Assembly: GCA_003138795.1 (NCBI GenBank) | Contig: PLHC01000066.1 | Span: forward strand, 87,453-139,116 | DNA: 51,664 bases | Origin: Granulicella sp. | GTDB taxonomy: Bacteria; Acidobacteriota; Terriglobia; Terriglobales; Acidobacteriaceae | Reading direction: 5' to 3' | Shown here: positions 18,099-25,629 of the stretch, in pieces | Layout: each line of letters begins with the position of its first letter | Position numbering within the stretch: the first letter of the stretch is position 1 | Position numbers and translations under genes: made by a program | Notes under the pieces: generated by a model | Told to the model about the DNA's origin: nothing | Seen by the model: only the letters and a program-made list of their open reading frames with translations | The model's database searches: none

Positions 18099-19594
18099 TG
18101 AACGTGACCAACTACGGACAATTGTTAGGGCTTGCTTGGCCGGAAATCATTGTTACCGTCACGGCGCTCCTCGTCGTGGCTGCCGATCTGACATTCTTCC
18201 GCAAATCCAGGATTCGCATCCGCTTTGCGGCCGCAGCGGCAATCGGATCCATTGGCTGCGCAGTTGCCATTCTCAAGCTGCTGCTCGCGTCGACTCAGGC
18301 CACCGTTCTAGATGGCGTACTCGTCGCGAATCCACTCACGCATCTGGTTCAAATTGCGCTGCTGACTCTGACCATCGTCACGCTGCTTCTCTCAGTGGAT
18401 TCGACCTTCACCGAGCATGTCAGCGAGTTTGTCCTGCTTCTCCTGTTAGCGACCGTCGGCATGATGTTCCTCGTTGGCTCGCAGGATCTGCTGGTCATCT
18501 TCATCTCCCTGGAACTTTTGAGCCTGTCGCTCTACATCCTTGCGGGCTTTGACAAGCGCAGTCCTCGATCGTCAGAGGCCGCCCTGAAATATTTTCTCTT
18601 CGGCGGAATGTCGGCAGCTTTCATGCTGTTTGGATTCAGCTTGCTTTACGGCTTCTCAAATTCCACCAGTCTTACGCACATAGCCAGCGCAATTCATGGC
18701 CAGCCGCTTAGCCCACTTCTGATCATCGCCATTGTGATGACTGTAATTGGCTTTGGCTTCAAGGTGGCAGCAGCACCCTTCCACTTCTGGGCCCCGGACG
18801 TATACCAGGGCGCACCACTTCCCAGTGCCGCATTCATCGCATCAGGATCAAAGGTCGCCAGCTTCTTCATCTTCTTTCAGGTGCTCGTGCTGGGCTTTGC
18901 AGGGGCGGAAGGCAGTGCCACCCTATTCCATTTTCAGAGCGGCTGGGTACCTGTTCTCGTCGTGGTCGCTGTCGTCTCCATGCTGCTGGGCAATCTTGTC
19001 GCCATCGTTCAGAGCAGCCTGAGACGGCTGCTCGCATACTCGGCGGTAGCCCATGCAGGGTATATGCTCCTTGCCTACGTCACGCATACGCAGCAGAGCC
19101 TTGCCGCCCTTCTGTATTACGTGGCGACATATTCCCTGGCGACTCTCGGAGTTCTTGGCGTTCTAGCCGTAACAGAGAAGCAACTTGGTAACGACAAGAT
19201 ATCTGATCTCGCCGGCCTTAGCAGACGAGCTCCCTTTATCTCCTTTTGCCTCGCCATCTTCCTTCTCTCTCTCGCGGGCATCCCGCCCCTCTCTGGGTTC
19301 TTCGCAAAATTCCTTCTGTTCACCGCTGTCCTTGCTGCGAGCCCTGGTTCAAAGCTCTTGCTATGGCTCGTGATCGTCGCCATAGCCATGAGTGCCGTAT
19401 CACTCTTCTACTACCTCCGGGTGCTCAAGAGCGTTTACGTCGCGGATCCAGCTGCCGAGATTAGCGAGATTCGATCACCTATTCTCGTGCAAGTCGTTGT
19501 TGGGCTACTTGCCGGCGGCGTAGTACTCCTCGGTTGCGCGCCCGACCTGCTATTAGCCCAGATTCTGAAAGTTATCCACGCCTCTGGTCTCTGA
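18098..19594 (+). CDS. nuoN: Complex I subunit N
   Basis: The product (498 aa) is the proximal antiporter-like pump of complex I. It shows ISLELLSLSLYILAGF with the conserved glutamate, the helix-7 segment GFGFKVAAAPFHFWAPDVYQGAP with its lysine, and the KRSPRSSEAALKYFLFG loop. I chose the ATG at 18098, which overlaps the nuoM2 stop (TAATG) and has AAGGGGGG about 6 nt upstream, over an ATG at 18092 that lies too close to that ribosome site. It is the last nuo gene; IS66 debris begins 6 bp after its stop and no clear terminator survives. Confidence 0.94.
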   Translation: MNVTNYGQLLGLAWPEIIVTVTALLVVAADLTFFRKSRIRIRFAAAAAIGSIGCAVAILKLLLASTQATVLDGVLVANPLTHLVQIALLTLTIVTLLLSVDSTFTEHVSEFVLLLLLATVGMMFLVGSQDLLVIFISLELLSLSLYILAGFDKRSPRSSEAALKYFLFGGMSAAFMLFGFSLLYGFSNSTSLTHIASAIHGQPLSPLLIIAIVMTVIGFGFKVAAAPFHFWAPDVYQGAPLPSAAFIASGSKVASFFIFFQVLVLGFAGAEGSATLFHFQSGWVPVLVVVAVVSMLLGNLVAIVQSSLRRLLAYSAVAHAGYMLLAYVTHTQQSLAALLYYVATYSLATLGVLGVLAVTEKQLGNDKISDLAGLSRRAPFISFCLAIFLLSLAGIPPLSGFFAKFLLFTAVLAASPGSKLLLWLVIVAIAMSAVSLFYYLRVLKSVYVADPAAEISEIRSPILVQVVVGLLAGGVVLLGCAPDLLLAQILKVIHASGL

Positions 19595-19600
19595 TTCTGT

Positions 19601-19711
19601 AAACACATGGCCGGAGAGCGGCACTTGTCGGTCACGCGTCGCGGCTTCACGGGGCTGAGCGCAGTGGTGCAGACGGCGCTGGAACAAGCGCCGCTCTCCG
19701 GCCATGTGTTT
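19601..19711. repeat. 22-bp inverted repeat at the broken edge of an IS66 remnant
   Basis: The 22 bases at 19601-19622 are the exact reverse complement of 19690-19711, and the match resumes for 6 more bases after one mismatch. The inner arm is genuine tnpB sequence (coding for LSGHVFAF and neighbours); the outer arm directly follows nuoN. So the outer arm looks like an inverted piece of tnpB created when the element's left end was lost. It could fold into a long stem and act as a makeshift terminator for nuo (inference). Confidence 0.75.
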
Positions 19712-19927
19712 GCGTTTCGCGGTCGTCGCGGCGACCTGATCAAGCTGCTCTGGTTCGATGGAGACGGCCTTTGCCTGTTCTCGAAGAAGCTCGAACGCGG
19801 GCGATTTGTGTGGCCACAGGCCGAGAGTGGCAAGGTCTGCTTGACCCGTGCACAGCTCTCGATGCTGCTCGAAGGGATCGATTGGCGGAGGCCGGAGAGG
19901 ACCTGGCAACCGGCGATGACCGTCTAA
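19623..19927 (+). pseudogene. tnpB: IS66-family TnpB accessory protein, 5'-truncated
   Basis: The frame encodes the C-terminal roughly 95 residues of IS66 TnpB, with the family hallmarks RRGFTGLSAVVQ, FRGRRGDLIKLLWFDGDGL and GKVCLTRAQLSMLLEGIDW. Intact TnpB has about 20 more N-terminal residues; here they are replaced by sequence from an inverted repeat. The open frame that begins at 19607 uses a Met inside that repeat, so it is unlikely to be a real product. The element is a decayed copy; no tnpA or left terminal repeat is seen. Confidence 0.8.
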
Positions 19928-20005
19928 GTCTCCAGGTGTGATTGATCCAGTGTTCACGCGGCTTTTATGCATAACTTAGCCCCGTATCCATGGCATACTA
20001 CGGGC

Positions 20006-20448
20006 ATGCGTGAGAAGCCTTTCCTGCTGCCGGATCTGGATGCTCTCGATCCCGCAGCCTTGAAGGCGATGATCTGTTTGCAGCACGCGGAGCTGGTCTC
20101 CCACAAGAGCCAGATCGAGCATCTGGAACTGCTGATCGCCAAGCTGCGGCGTATGCAGTTCGGGCGGAGCTCGGAGAAGGTCGAGCGGCAGATTGAACAG
20201 CTCGAGCTCCAGCTCGAAGAGCTTGAAGCCACCCGTGCCGAGATTCCACCGGAACCACCGGCAGAGCCTTCTGTCGCGGACCGTTCTCCCGCTCCCAGGA
20301 AGCGGCGGTCGCTGCCCGACCATCTGCCTCGTGAAGTGCATACCCATCTCCCCAGTGAAGAGAGCTGTTCCGAGTGCGGCGGCACGCTGAAGAAGCTCGG
20401 CGAAGATATCTCCGAGATGCTCGAGTACCTTCCGGCCAGCTTCAAGCC
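20006..20448 (+). pseudogene. tnpC: IS66-family transposase TnpC, N-terminal fragment
   Basis: From the ATG at 20006 the frame gives the typical IS66 transposase start: a coiled-coil region (ELVSHKSQIEHLELLIAKLR), the RMQFGRSSEKV motif, a proline-rich linker and the zinc-binding SCSECGGTLKKLGEDISEMLEY. IS66 similarity stops after EYLPASFK near 20448, at about residue 147 of a protein normally near 500 residues. Thereafter the sequence is unrelated up to a stop at 20542. The DDE catalytic domain is therefore missing and the element cannot move by itself. Confidence 0.85.
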
Positions 20449-20561
20449 GGGGTCCCCGCGGACAGCCTGCAGGGATCTGCGGGTACATGGGCGAAGATTT
20501 GTCCTATCTGTTGAGCTGAAATGTCCTACCTCCATGCATTAGCTCCCAGGCGACGCGCCCG
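20449..20561. mobile_element. Possible terminus of another insertion sequence next to nifW
   Basis: This short stretch between the broken tnpC and the nifW stop is neither IS66-like nor nif-like. It contains TTGTCCTATCTGTTGAGC followed by TGAAATGTCCTACC; read on the other strand these give GGACATTT and GGACAA motifs resembling the ends of IS21/IS481-type elements. I cannot confirm this by eye. It marks the left boundary of the nif island. Confidence 0.25.
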
Positions 20562-20891
20562 TTACCGAACATCCTGGCCCTTGCCCGGGACAGCCAGCGA
20601 GATCAGCGGCCGACTCTTCACCCGAACAGCATCTTTGAGAACCTTGAAGACCCGCTCGTTCAACGGCGAAGATCGTGCAAAGTCCTCGTACGCATGTTCG
20701 AGATGAGCCCGGAAGTGAGCGCGGGCCGTCTCTTCCTCCGGCGCGGCAGGCGAATCCCTCAGATACTCGCCCATGCGCCTCAGAATGTGGAGCCGCGCAA
20801 CATTCAGCACAGCCGGGTCATACGGAACATCGAGAAGATCAAAGAACTCTTCTGCGGAAGAAAGGTTTGAAAGCTGTTCCAGCACGCTCAT
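20562..20891 (-). CDS. nifW: Nitrogenase-stabilizing/protective protein NifW
   Basis: The product (109 aa) matches NifW, a small cytoplasmic protein that helps assemble or protect the MoFe protein, especially against oxygen. Family features are LSSAEEFFDLLDVPYDP, then RLHILRRMGEYL and the C-terminal SPLNERVFKVLKDA. The length is typical. The ATG at 20891 has a GGAGA ribosome site about 8 nt upstream and follows nifV by 29 bp. It is the last gene of the nifH operon, ending directly at IS debris. Confidence 0.9.
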   Translation of the reverse strand: MSVLEQLSNLSSAEEFFDLLDVPYDPAVLNVARLHILRRMGEYLRDSPAAPEEETARAHFRAHLEHAYEDFARSSPLNERVFKVLKDAVRVKSRPLISLAVPGKGQDVR

Positions 20892-20920
20892 ACTCTCATC
20901 TCCATTGGCGATTCCTTGCG

Positions 20921-22054
20921 TTAGGCTGCACCGCTCACTTGCGCGTAGAACTCGAGCAACTCCTCCGTGCTCACGGCACGCTTGGCCTGCATGGAGCGCT
21001 CCTGAATATGCACCAGCACCAGCCTTGTCTGGTGCTTATCCGCAGCCAGTCCCAACTCCTGCAGCGCGCCCGCAACCGACGCCATCCCCGAGTGCTTACC
21101 CAGCACAATCCGCCGATGACGCCCAAACATACTTGGCGACAAGGCCTCATAGGTCAATGGATCCTTCATCAACCCATCGACGTGAATGCCGGACTCGTGC
21201 GTGAATGCGTTCGCGCCCACGATGGCCTTTCCGGGAGGAATGGGATGGCGGGAGGCGGAGGCGACGATCTCGGCGAGCGGCAGAAGTTGCGAGAGATCGA
21301 CGCTGCTGGTGGTGCCGGGAAGGAGCCTCAATCCGGCGGCGACCTCTTCGAGCGCGGCGTTGCCGGCGCGTTCGCCCAGGCCGAGAACGCAGACGCTGGC
21401 ATGGGCGGCACCGCCGCGAAGCGCCGCAAGCGTGTTGGCGGTGGCCATTCCCAGATCGTCGTGGCCGTGAAATTCGAGTTCGAGGTCGAAGTGCGATCGC
21501 AGCTGGCGGAAGGTGTCGTAGACGGAGAATGGGTCCATGCTGCCGAGCGTGTCGGCGAAGCGGTAGCGATGCGCACCGGCTTTGGCCGCGGTCTCGGCGG
21601 CCGTGAGCACGAAGTCGAAGTCGGCGCGGCTGGAGTCCTCGCCTCCCAGTGCGACGCGCAGGCCGCAATCCACCGCGTAGGAGATGACCTCGCGGATCCG
21701 CCGGAGGACCTCTGGGCGGTCGGCCTTCAACTTGGCCGACATCTGGATGTCGGAGAGCGGAATGGAGAGGTTCACGCGCTGGAGCCCGGTCCGGATCGCG
21801 GCATCGACATCGGCCCGGGTCATGCGGCACCAGGCGATGGGCTCGGAGGTGCGCAGGACGCGGCCAATCTCGGCCAGCCCCTCGACCTCGGCGACGCCCA
21901 TGGCCGGAGTTCCCGCCTCGATCTCCTCGACCCCGGCGCGCTCCAGGGCCAGCGCGATGGCCAGCTTCTCGTCCAGCGTGAAGGAGACGCCCGGCGCCTG
22001 TTCGCCATCTCTCAGGGTGGAATCATTGATCACGATTTTTCTAAGCGTAGTCAC
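20921..22054 (-). CDS. nifV: Homocitrate synthase NifV
   Basis: The product (377 aa) condenses acetyl-CoA and 2-oxoglutarate to homocitrate, the organic ligand of FeMo-cofactor. It has the TIM-barrel signature INDSTLRDGEQAPGV, the metal-site FHGHDDLGMATANT and the downstream HESGIHVDGL segment shared with 2-isopropylmalate synthases. Its short length, without the regulatory LeuA C-terminal domain, and its position mark it as NifV. The start is a GTG at 22054 with a GGAGG ribosome site 8 nt upstream, inside the end of nifS (14-nt overlap). Confidence 0.93.
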   Translation of the reverse strand: MTTLRKIVINDSTLRDGEQAPGVSFTLDEKLAIALALERAGVEEIEAGTPAMGVAEVEGLAEIGRVLRTSEPIAWCRMTRADVDAAIRTGLQRVNLSIPLSDIQMSAKLKADRPEVLRRIREVISYAVDCGLRVALGGEDSSRADFDFVLTAAETAAKAGAHRYRFADTLGSMDPFSVYDTFRQLRSHFDLELEFHGHDDLGMATANTLAALRGGAAHASVCVLGLGERAGNAALEEVAAGLRLLPGTTSSVDLSQLLPLAEIVASASRHPIPPGKAIVGANAFTHESGIHVDGLMKDPLTYEALSPSMFGRHRRIVLGKHSGMASVAGALQELGLAADKHQTRLVLVHIQERSMQAKRAVSTEELLEFYAQVSGAA

Positions 22055-23240
22055 AGGCAGCCTCCAGAGGAACCATAGTGAGTCGAAGGTCTTTCACCAA
22101 TTGCGGCAGAACCTCCAGCACGCAATGGACATCGTCTTCAGAATTCTCACGCGAAAAGGAAAAGCGCACCGCACCGCGCAGATATGCGAAGGGCACCTTC
22201 ATAGCGCGCAATACGTGCGACGGCTCCATGGACCCGGAGCTGCAGGCCGACCCCGTGGAGGCGGCGATCGAAGCCCGGTTGAGCAGCATCAGAATGGAAT
22301 CGGACTCAACATCTTCAAAGGCTATGTTCAGCGTGTTCGGCAAGCGATTGTCCCTGCTGCCAATAACGATTGCTCCCGGGATGTTGCGCAGAATTCCCTG
22401 CTCCAGCCGGTCGCGCAACGCGGCAATCCGCGGCGTCTCGTACGGCAGTATTTGCGCCGCCAATTCTGCGGCTACGCCAAAGCCCACGATTGCGGCTGAG
22501 TTTTCCGTGCCGGCTCGTCGCCTGCGCTCCTGATGTCCGCCGTGAATCAGCGGCGCAACCCGGACGCCGTTGCGTATATAGAGAGCGCCCACACCTTTGG
22601 GCCCGTGCATCTTGTGCGCGGAGATCGAGAGCATGTCGATCTGGGTAGATTGCACCTGCAGGTCGAGTTTGCCAGCTGCCTGAACAGCATCGCAGTGGAA
22701 GATGGCTCCGTCCGCGTGTGCCATGGCCGCCAATCTCTCGACAGGAAACAGCGTGCCGGTCTCATTGTTGGCCCACTGTATTGAAACCAGCGCGGTGCTG
22801 GGACTCAGGACGCGCCGGTATGCATCCAGATCGAGCAGACCATCGCGATCAACTGGAATTCGATGGACTCTTGCTCGTCCAGTTCGCTCCAGATGGTCAC
22901 ACACGGAAAGGATTGCAGGATGTTCGACCGTGGAGGTAATAACCTCATCTCGACCCTGCTGGGTTTCGAGTGCCGAGAAGATTGCGGCGTTATTGGATTC
23001 GCTGCCACCGGATGTGAAAACGATCTCCTTGTCGAAGGCGGCTCCAATCAACGTTTGAACCTGGCGGCGTGCAACCTTTACCGCCTCGGCCACTGCTGTG
23101 CCCAGGGAATGCTCTGAAGATGGGTTGGCGAAGTGCTCGCGGAAGAATGGCAGCATTGCTTCCAGAACGCGAGAATCCACGCGGGTGGTTGCGTTGTTAT
23201 CCAGATAGACCCATGGACGGGCTGAACGCATCTCTGTCAT
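22041..23240 (-). CDS. nifS: Cysteine desulfurase NifS
   Basis: The product (399 aa) is a PLP enzyme that mobilises sulfur from cysteine for nitrogenase Fe-S clusters. It begins VYLDNNATTRVD, carries the PLP lysine in SISAHKMHGPKG and the catalytic cysteine loop in STGSACSSGSMEPSHVL. The ATG at 23240 has a perfect GGAGGAG ribosome site 7 nt upstream; a 100-residue upstream extension in the same frame is spurious. No nifU scaffold gene is found beside it; an IscA-type carrier lies immediately upstream instead. Confidence 0.93.
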   Translation of the reverse strand: MTEMRSARPWVYLDNNATTRVDSRVLEAMLPFFREHFANPSSEHSLGTAVAEAVKVARRQVQTLIGAAFDKEIVFTSGGSESNNAAIFSALETQQGRDEVITSTVEHPAILSVCDHLERTGRARVHRIPVDRDGLLDLDAYRRVLSPSTALVSIQWANNETGTLFPVERLAAMAHADGAIFHCDAVQAAGKLDLQVQSTQIDMLSISAHKMHGPKGVGALYIRNGVRVAPLIHGGHQERRRRAGTENSAAIVGFGVAAELAAQILPYETPRIAALRDRLEQGILRNIPGAIVIGSRDNRLPNTLNIAFEDVESDSILMLLNRASIAASTGSACSSGSMEPSHVLRAMKVPFAYLRGAVRFSFSRENSEDDVHCVLEVLPQLVKDLRLTMVPLEAACDYA

Positions 23241-23265
23241 TGTTTGTCTCCTCCGGCGTTTCCCA

Positions 23266-23586
23266 TCAGCAGAAGGACTTTCCACAGCCGCACGTGGACT
23301 TTGCGTTGGGATTGTCGAAGGAGAAGCCGGAACCCTCCAGACCATCGACAAAATCAATCGTGGTACCGGCGAGCAGAACAACACTGTCTGGGTCAATGAA
23401 GATGTTGAGTCCGCGCTTCTCGCAGGAGAAATCTCCGGGTTCGGCGCATTCCACCAACCCCATCTGATATTGATATCCGGAGCAACCACCGGCTTGGGCC
23501 GAAAGCCGAAGACCCACAACAGGCGTAGACGTGGTTTCAATCACAGATCGTAAGGCGTCAACCGCAGTTTCAGTCAATTCAATCAT
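23266..23586 (-). CDS. iscA: IscA/HesB-type Fe-S carrier of the nif cluster
   Basis: The product (106 aa) is an A-type iron-sulfur carrier. The three family cysteines are present: one in AQAGGCSGYQYQMG and two in STCGCGKSF near the C terminus. The ATG at 23586 follows a GGGAGGGG ribosome site; an in-frame extension upstream lacks similarity. It lies 25 bp before nifS, so it probably works with NifS in building or delivering clusters to nitrogenase proteins (inference from context). Often called IscA-nif or nif-associated HesB. Confidence 0.9.
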   Translation of the reverse strand: MIELTETAVDALRSVIETTSTPVVGLRLSAQAGGCSGYQYQMGLVECAEPGDFSCEKRGLNIFIDPDSVVLLAGTTIDFVDGLEGSGFSFDNPNAKSTCGCGKSFC

Positions 23587-23724
23587 CTGCCCCTCCCAAG
23601 TTCGGTTTAGCGAATAGGAGTGCAAGTTTCGCGCCAAATAGAATTCACTGAAAATACAGGGGTTACCCGCGCCGCAGCGGAGAATTGTGGGACATTGTCG
23701 TATTCCCGACCTGTTAGCTTTGCT

Positions 23725-24372
23725 TCATCCTGCAACAATCGAATCGACAGGGACCAATCCGGACGCCTCCAGATGCAGACGAACTTGAGCCAGCAGGCTC
23801 TCGCCGGATTCGTCGCCGAAGCAGACCTCGAAGTCGCTGCACTCCGAGCAGCATGGCGCGACACACATGCGGGAGTTTTCATCCCGGCAGATGATGCGAT
23901 AGAAGAACTTCTTCCACTTCATGTCCCCCTGGTTGCGCAGCGCCAGCGGAGCGAAGTGGCGCAGCATCAGCGCGGACAACTCGCCGCGGTTGACCAGACC
24001 GAGGTCCTGCCAGAGATGATTTGGCCGCGTTGCTCTGCGGGCAATCAGGACCGCAAAGACGGAGCTGATCGGAGCCGCAGTGGTGCGGGAGCGGAGCAGC
24101 AGCCTGCGCAGGGACTGCTCGTCGTCCGCGATCGTGAACTCGCGATCCAGACCGAAGGATTCGAGCATGTTGGCAGCGCCGGGAAAGTAGGTTGCGATGA
24201 TGCCCCGAAGCTCTTTGCCCGAGATACCCAGACCCTCCGCGAGAGAACCGCCGGAATCGAACTCCGCCGCAGTGATGGCAAAGATCGACGCCAGCACGTG
24301 CGCATCGAAGGAATCCCATGCGGAGGACACCTGCGATTGGCTCAGGCGCGTGTACAGTGCGATTGGTGTCAT
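23725..24372 (-). CDS. nifQ: Molybdenum donor protein NifQ
   Basis: The product (215 aa) matches NifQ, an Fe-S protein that delivers molybdenum to the NifEN/NifH step of FeMo-co synthesis. The C-terminal signature is clear: MKWKKFFYRIICRDE and then a C-x4-C-x2-C-x5-C cluster motif within CVAPCCSECSDFEVCF. The first two thirds are helical and poorly conserved, as usual. The ATG at 24372 has a GGAGA ribosome site. It sits 10 bp downstream of the fdxB stop and 138 bp before the iscA start. Confidence 0.9.
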   Translation of the reverse strand: MTPIALYTRLSQSQVSSAWDSFDAHVLASIFAITAAEFDSGGSLAEGLGISGKELRGIIATYFPGAANMLESFGLDREFTIADDEQSLRRLLLRSRTTAAPISSVFAVLIARRATRPNHLWQDLGLVNRGELSALMLRHFAPLALRNQGDMKWKKFFYRIICRDENSRMCVAPCCSECSDFEVCFGDESGESLLAQVRLHLEASGLVPVDSIVAG

Positions 24373-24382
24373 GGCGCGTCTC

Positions 24383-24682
24383 CTACGCTGCCCCGTGGGT
24401 CTGGCAGTTCTTCGGGCAGACCCGCGAACATGCCGCGCAGCCGATACACGCGCCGGTGTCCGCGACGGTCATGATCTTGCGCTCAACCTCTTCATCCTCA
24501 TCCAGAGAGACGATTTCGCCGTCCTCGGTGAGGCCCTGCAAGATCATCACCGACCGTCCGCAGACCTTGAAACAGCGGCCACAGCCGATGCAGACCTTCG
24601 GATCGATGTCGAGGAGATACGATGGCTCCCAGACTCGACCATCGCGCGATACTGCCTGCGTTGCTGTTTCCATCGCTTCCAT
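24383..24682 (-). CDS. fdxB: nif-specific ferredoxin III (two 4Fe-4S)
   Basis: The product (99 aa) is a bacterial-type ferredoxin with two cluster motifs, CIGCGRCFKVCG and CIGCAACSRVCP. The insert between them with an acidic stretch (LDEDEEVERKI) and its place after nifX/DUF269 match the nif-associated ferredoxin III (FdxB) family. It is a likely electron carrier to nitrogenase reductase or to cofactor synthesis. The ATG at 24682 has a GGGAG ribosome site; a second Met at 24673 is an alternative. Confidence 0.9.
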   Translation of the reverse strand: MEAMETATQAVSRDGRVWEPSYLLDIDPKVCIGCGRCFKVCGRSVMILQGLTEDGEIVSLDEDEEVERKIMTVADTGACIGCAACSRVCPKNCQTHGAA

Positions 24683-24734
24683 TTACGCTCCCTCAGCCTG
24701 CAAAGAATGGTTTGTTCGGTTGTACCTTCCTCCC

Positions 24735-25199
24735 TCAATAGCGGGCGACTTCCGGATACTTTTCGATCCATTCCACGCCAGCCGCTGCCAGTTTTTCGCC
24801 TTCGGCCTCCAGCTTTTCCAGGCTGTCAAAGCCAAAGCGGTGGACGTCGCGCAGGTTCTTGTTGAGGACGATCAGCCGCCCTGCGGTCAGCACTAGGCGT
24901 CCGAAACCCTCGTGGTGCAGCCGGAAGAGGGGCGAGACCATAACGCCGGTGGCGCGCTCAATGGTGAGGCCGACAGCGTTGTAGAACAGCTCCATGCGCC
25001 ACAGGGTCTCTGGATCGGGGTCGCTCATGATCGGAATCTCACGGCGCTTCTCCTTCGTCAGGATGTAGGGTTCGAGCAGATCGAGATCGCTCTTCTTGTC
25101 CCACGATCCATGCAGGTCCTGCGCGCGCCACTGCTTGATCAGTTCCTTAAGAAAGCCCTGCACGGCGGGTGCAGCGGTTTGATCTGTCGTCTCAACCAT
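24735..25199 (-). CDS. NifX-associated protein (DUF269 family)
   Basis: The product (154 aa) belongs to the DUF269 family that is almost always encoded next to nifX. Recognisable parts are the N-terminal [13 protein letters not shown], the central [14 protein letters not shown]-like segment (here [18 protein letters not shown]) and [27 protein letters not shown]. Its biochemical function is unknown. The ATG at 25199 overlaps the nifX stop by 8 nt. The usual small DUF683 partner is not found in the 52-bp gap that follows. Confidence 0.88.
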   Translation of the reverse strand: MVETTDQTAAPAVQGFLKELIKQWRAQDLHGSWDKKSDLDLLEPYILTKEKRREIPIMSDPDPETLWRMELFYNAVGLTIERATGVMVSPLFRLHHEGFGRLVLTAGRLIVLNKNLRDVHRFGFDSLEKLEAEGEKLAAAGVEWIEKYPEVARY

Positions 25200-25602
25200 G
25201 GACCACCTCGTCTTCGAAATCCAGCGTGCGTTCTGTGTTCTTGTTGAGCGTCTTACGCAGCCACGGTGGTGGATTTCCGCTGAGCACCTTCTGGAGCCGC
25301 AGCAGAATTCCATCGATTGCTTCCGGCTCCGCAACCTTGATGGGGTGAATTTTTTTGGCCACGACCCGCGCCGCTCCCGAGCCGCCAATTGCGGCGACAT
25401 AGAGAATCGCGCAGTCCTCAATGGCTGCCAGCTTGGGACCAAGCTTGTCTTCGTTGCCATCCTCCTCCAGATTCCCATTGAACTCGAAGGTTGTAACGAA
25501 GTGAATATCATCGGGCGTGACATCGTAGACCGCGATATTCTTCGCCCATCCGAAGTGAGCATCCACGTTTTTCAAATCCTGTGTTGCAAATGCTATTTTC
25601 AT
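25192..25602 (-). CDS. nifX: Nitrogenase cofactor carrier NifX
   Basis: The product (136 aa) is a NifX-family protein that binds FeMo-co precursors (NifB-co, VK-cluster) during transfer to NifEN. It shows the domain start MKIAFATQD, the [16 protein letters not shown] segment and the [18 protein letters not shown] stretch. I took the ATG at 25602; a TTG 15 nt upstream would overlap the GGGAGGA ribosome site. It follows nifN by 27 bp. Confidence 0.9.
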   Translation of the reverse strand: MKIAFATQDLKNVDAHFGWAKNIAVYDVTPDDIHFVTTFEFNGNLEEDGNEDKLGPKLAAIEDCAILYVAAIGGSGAARVVAKKIHPIKVAEPEAIDGILLRLQKVLSGNPPPWLRKTLNKNTERTLDFEDEVVHG

Positions 25603-25629
25603 CTTCCTCCCGAACAACTCGTGTGATGA

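Noticed and set aside
19607-19927. Intact tnpB gene starting at 19607
   Set aside because: The first codons lie in an inverted copy of internal tnpB sequence, so the frame is a chance extension of a truncated gene.
20675-22078. Long plus-strand open frame (467 codons) opposite nifV
   Set aside because: It is antisense to a clearly recognisable nifV; its sequence is low-complexity Gly/Ala/Arg-rich with no family pattern, as expected for a shadow frame in GC-rich DNA.
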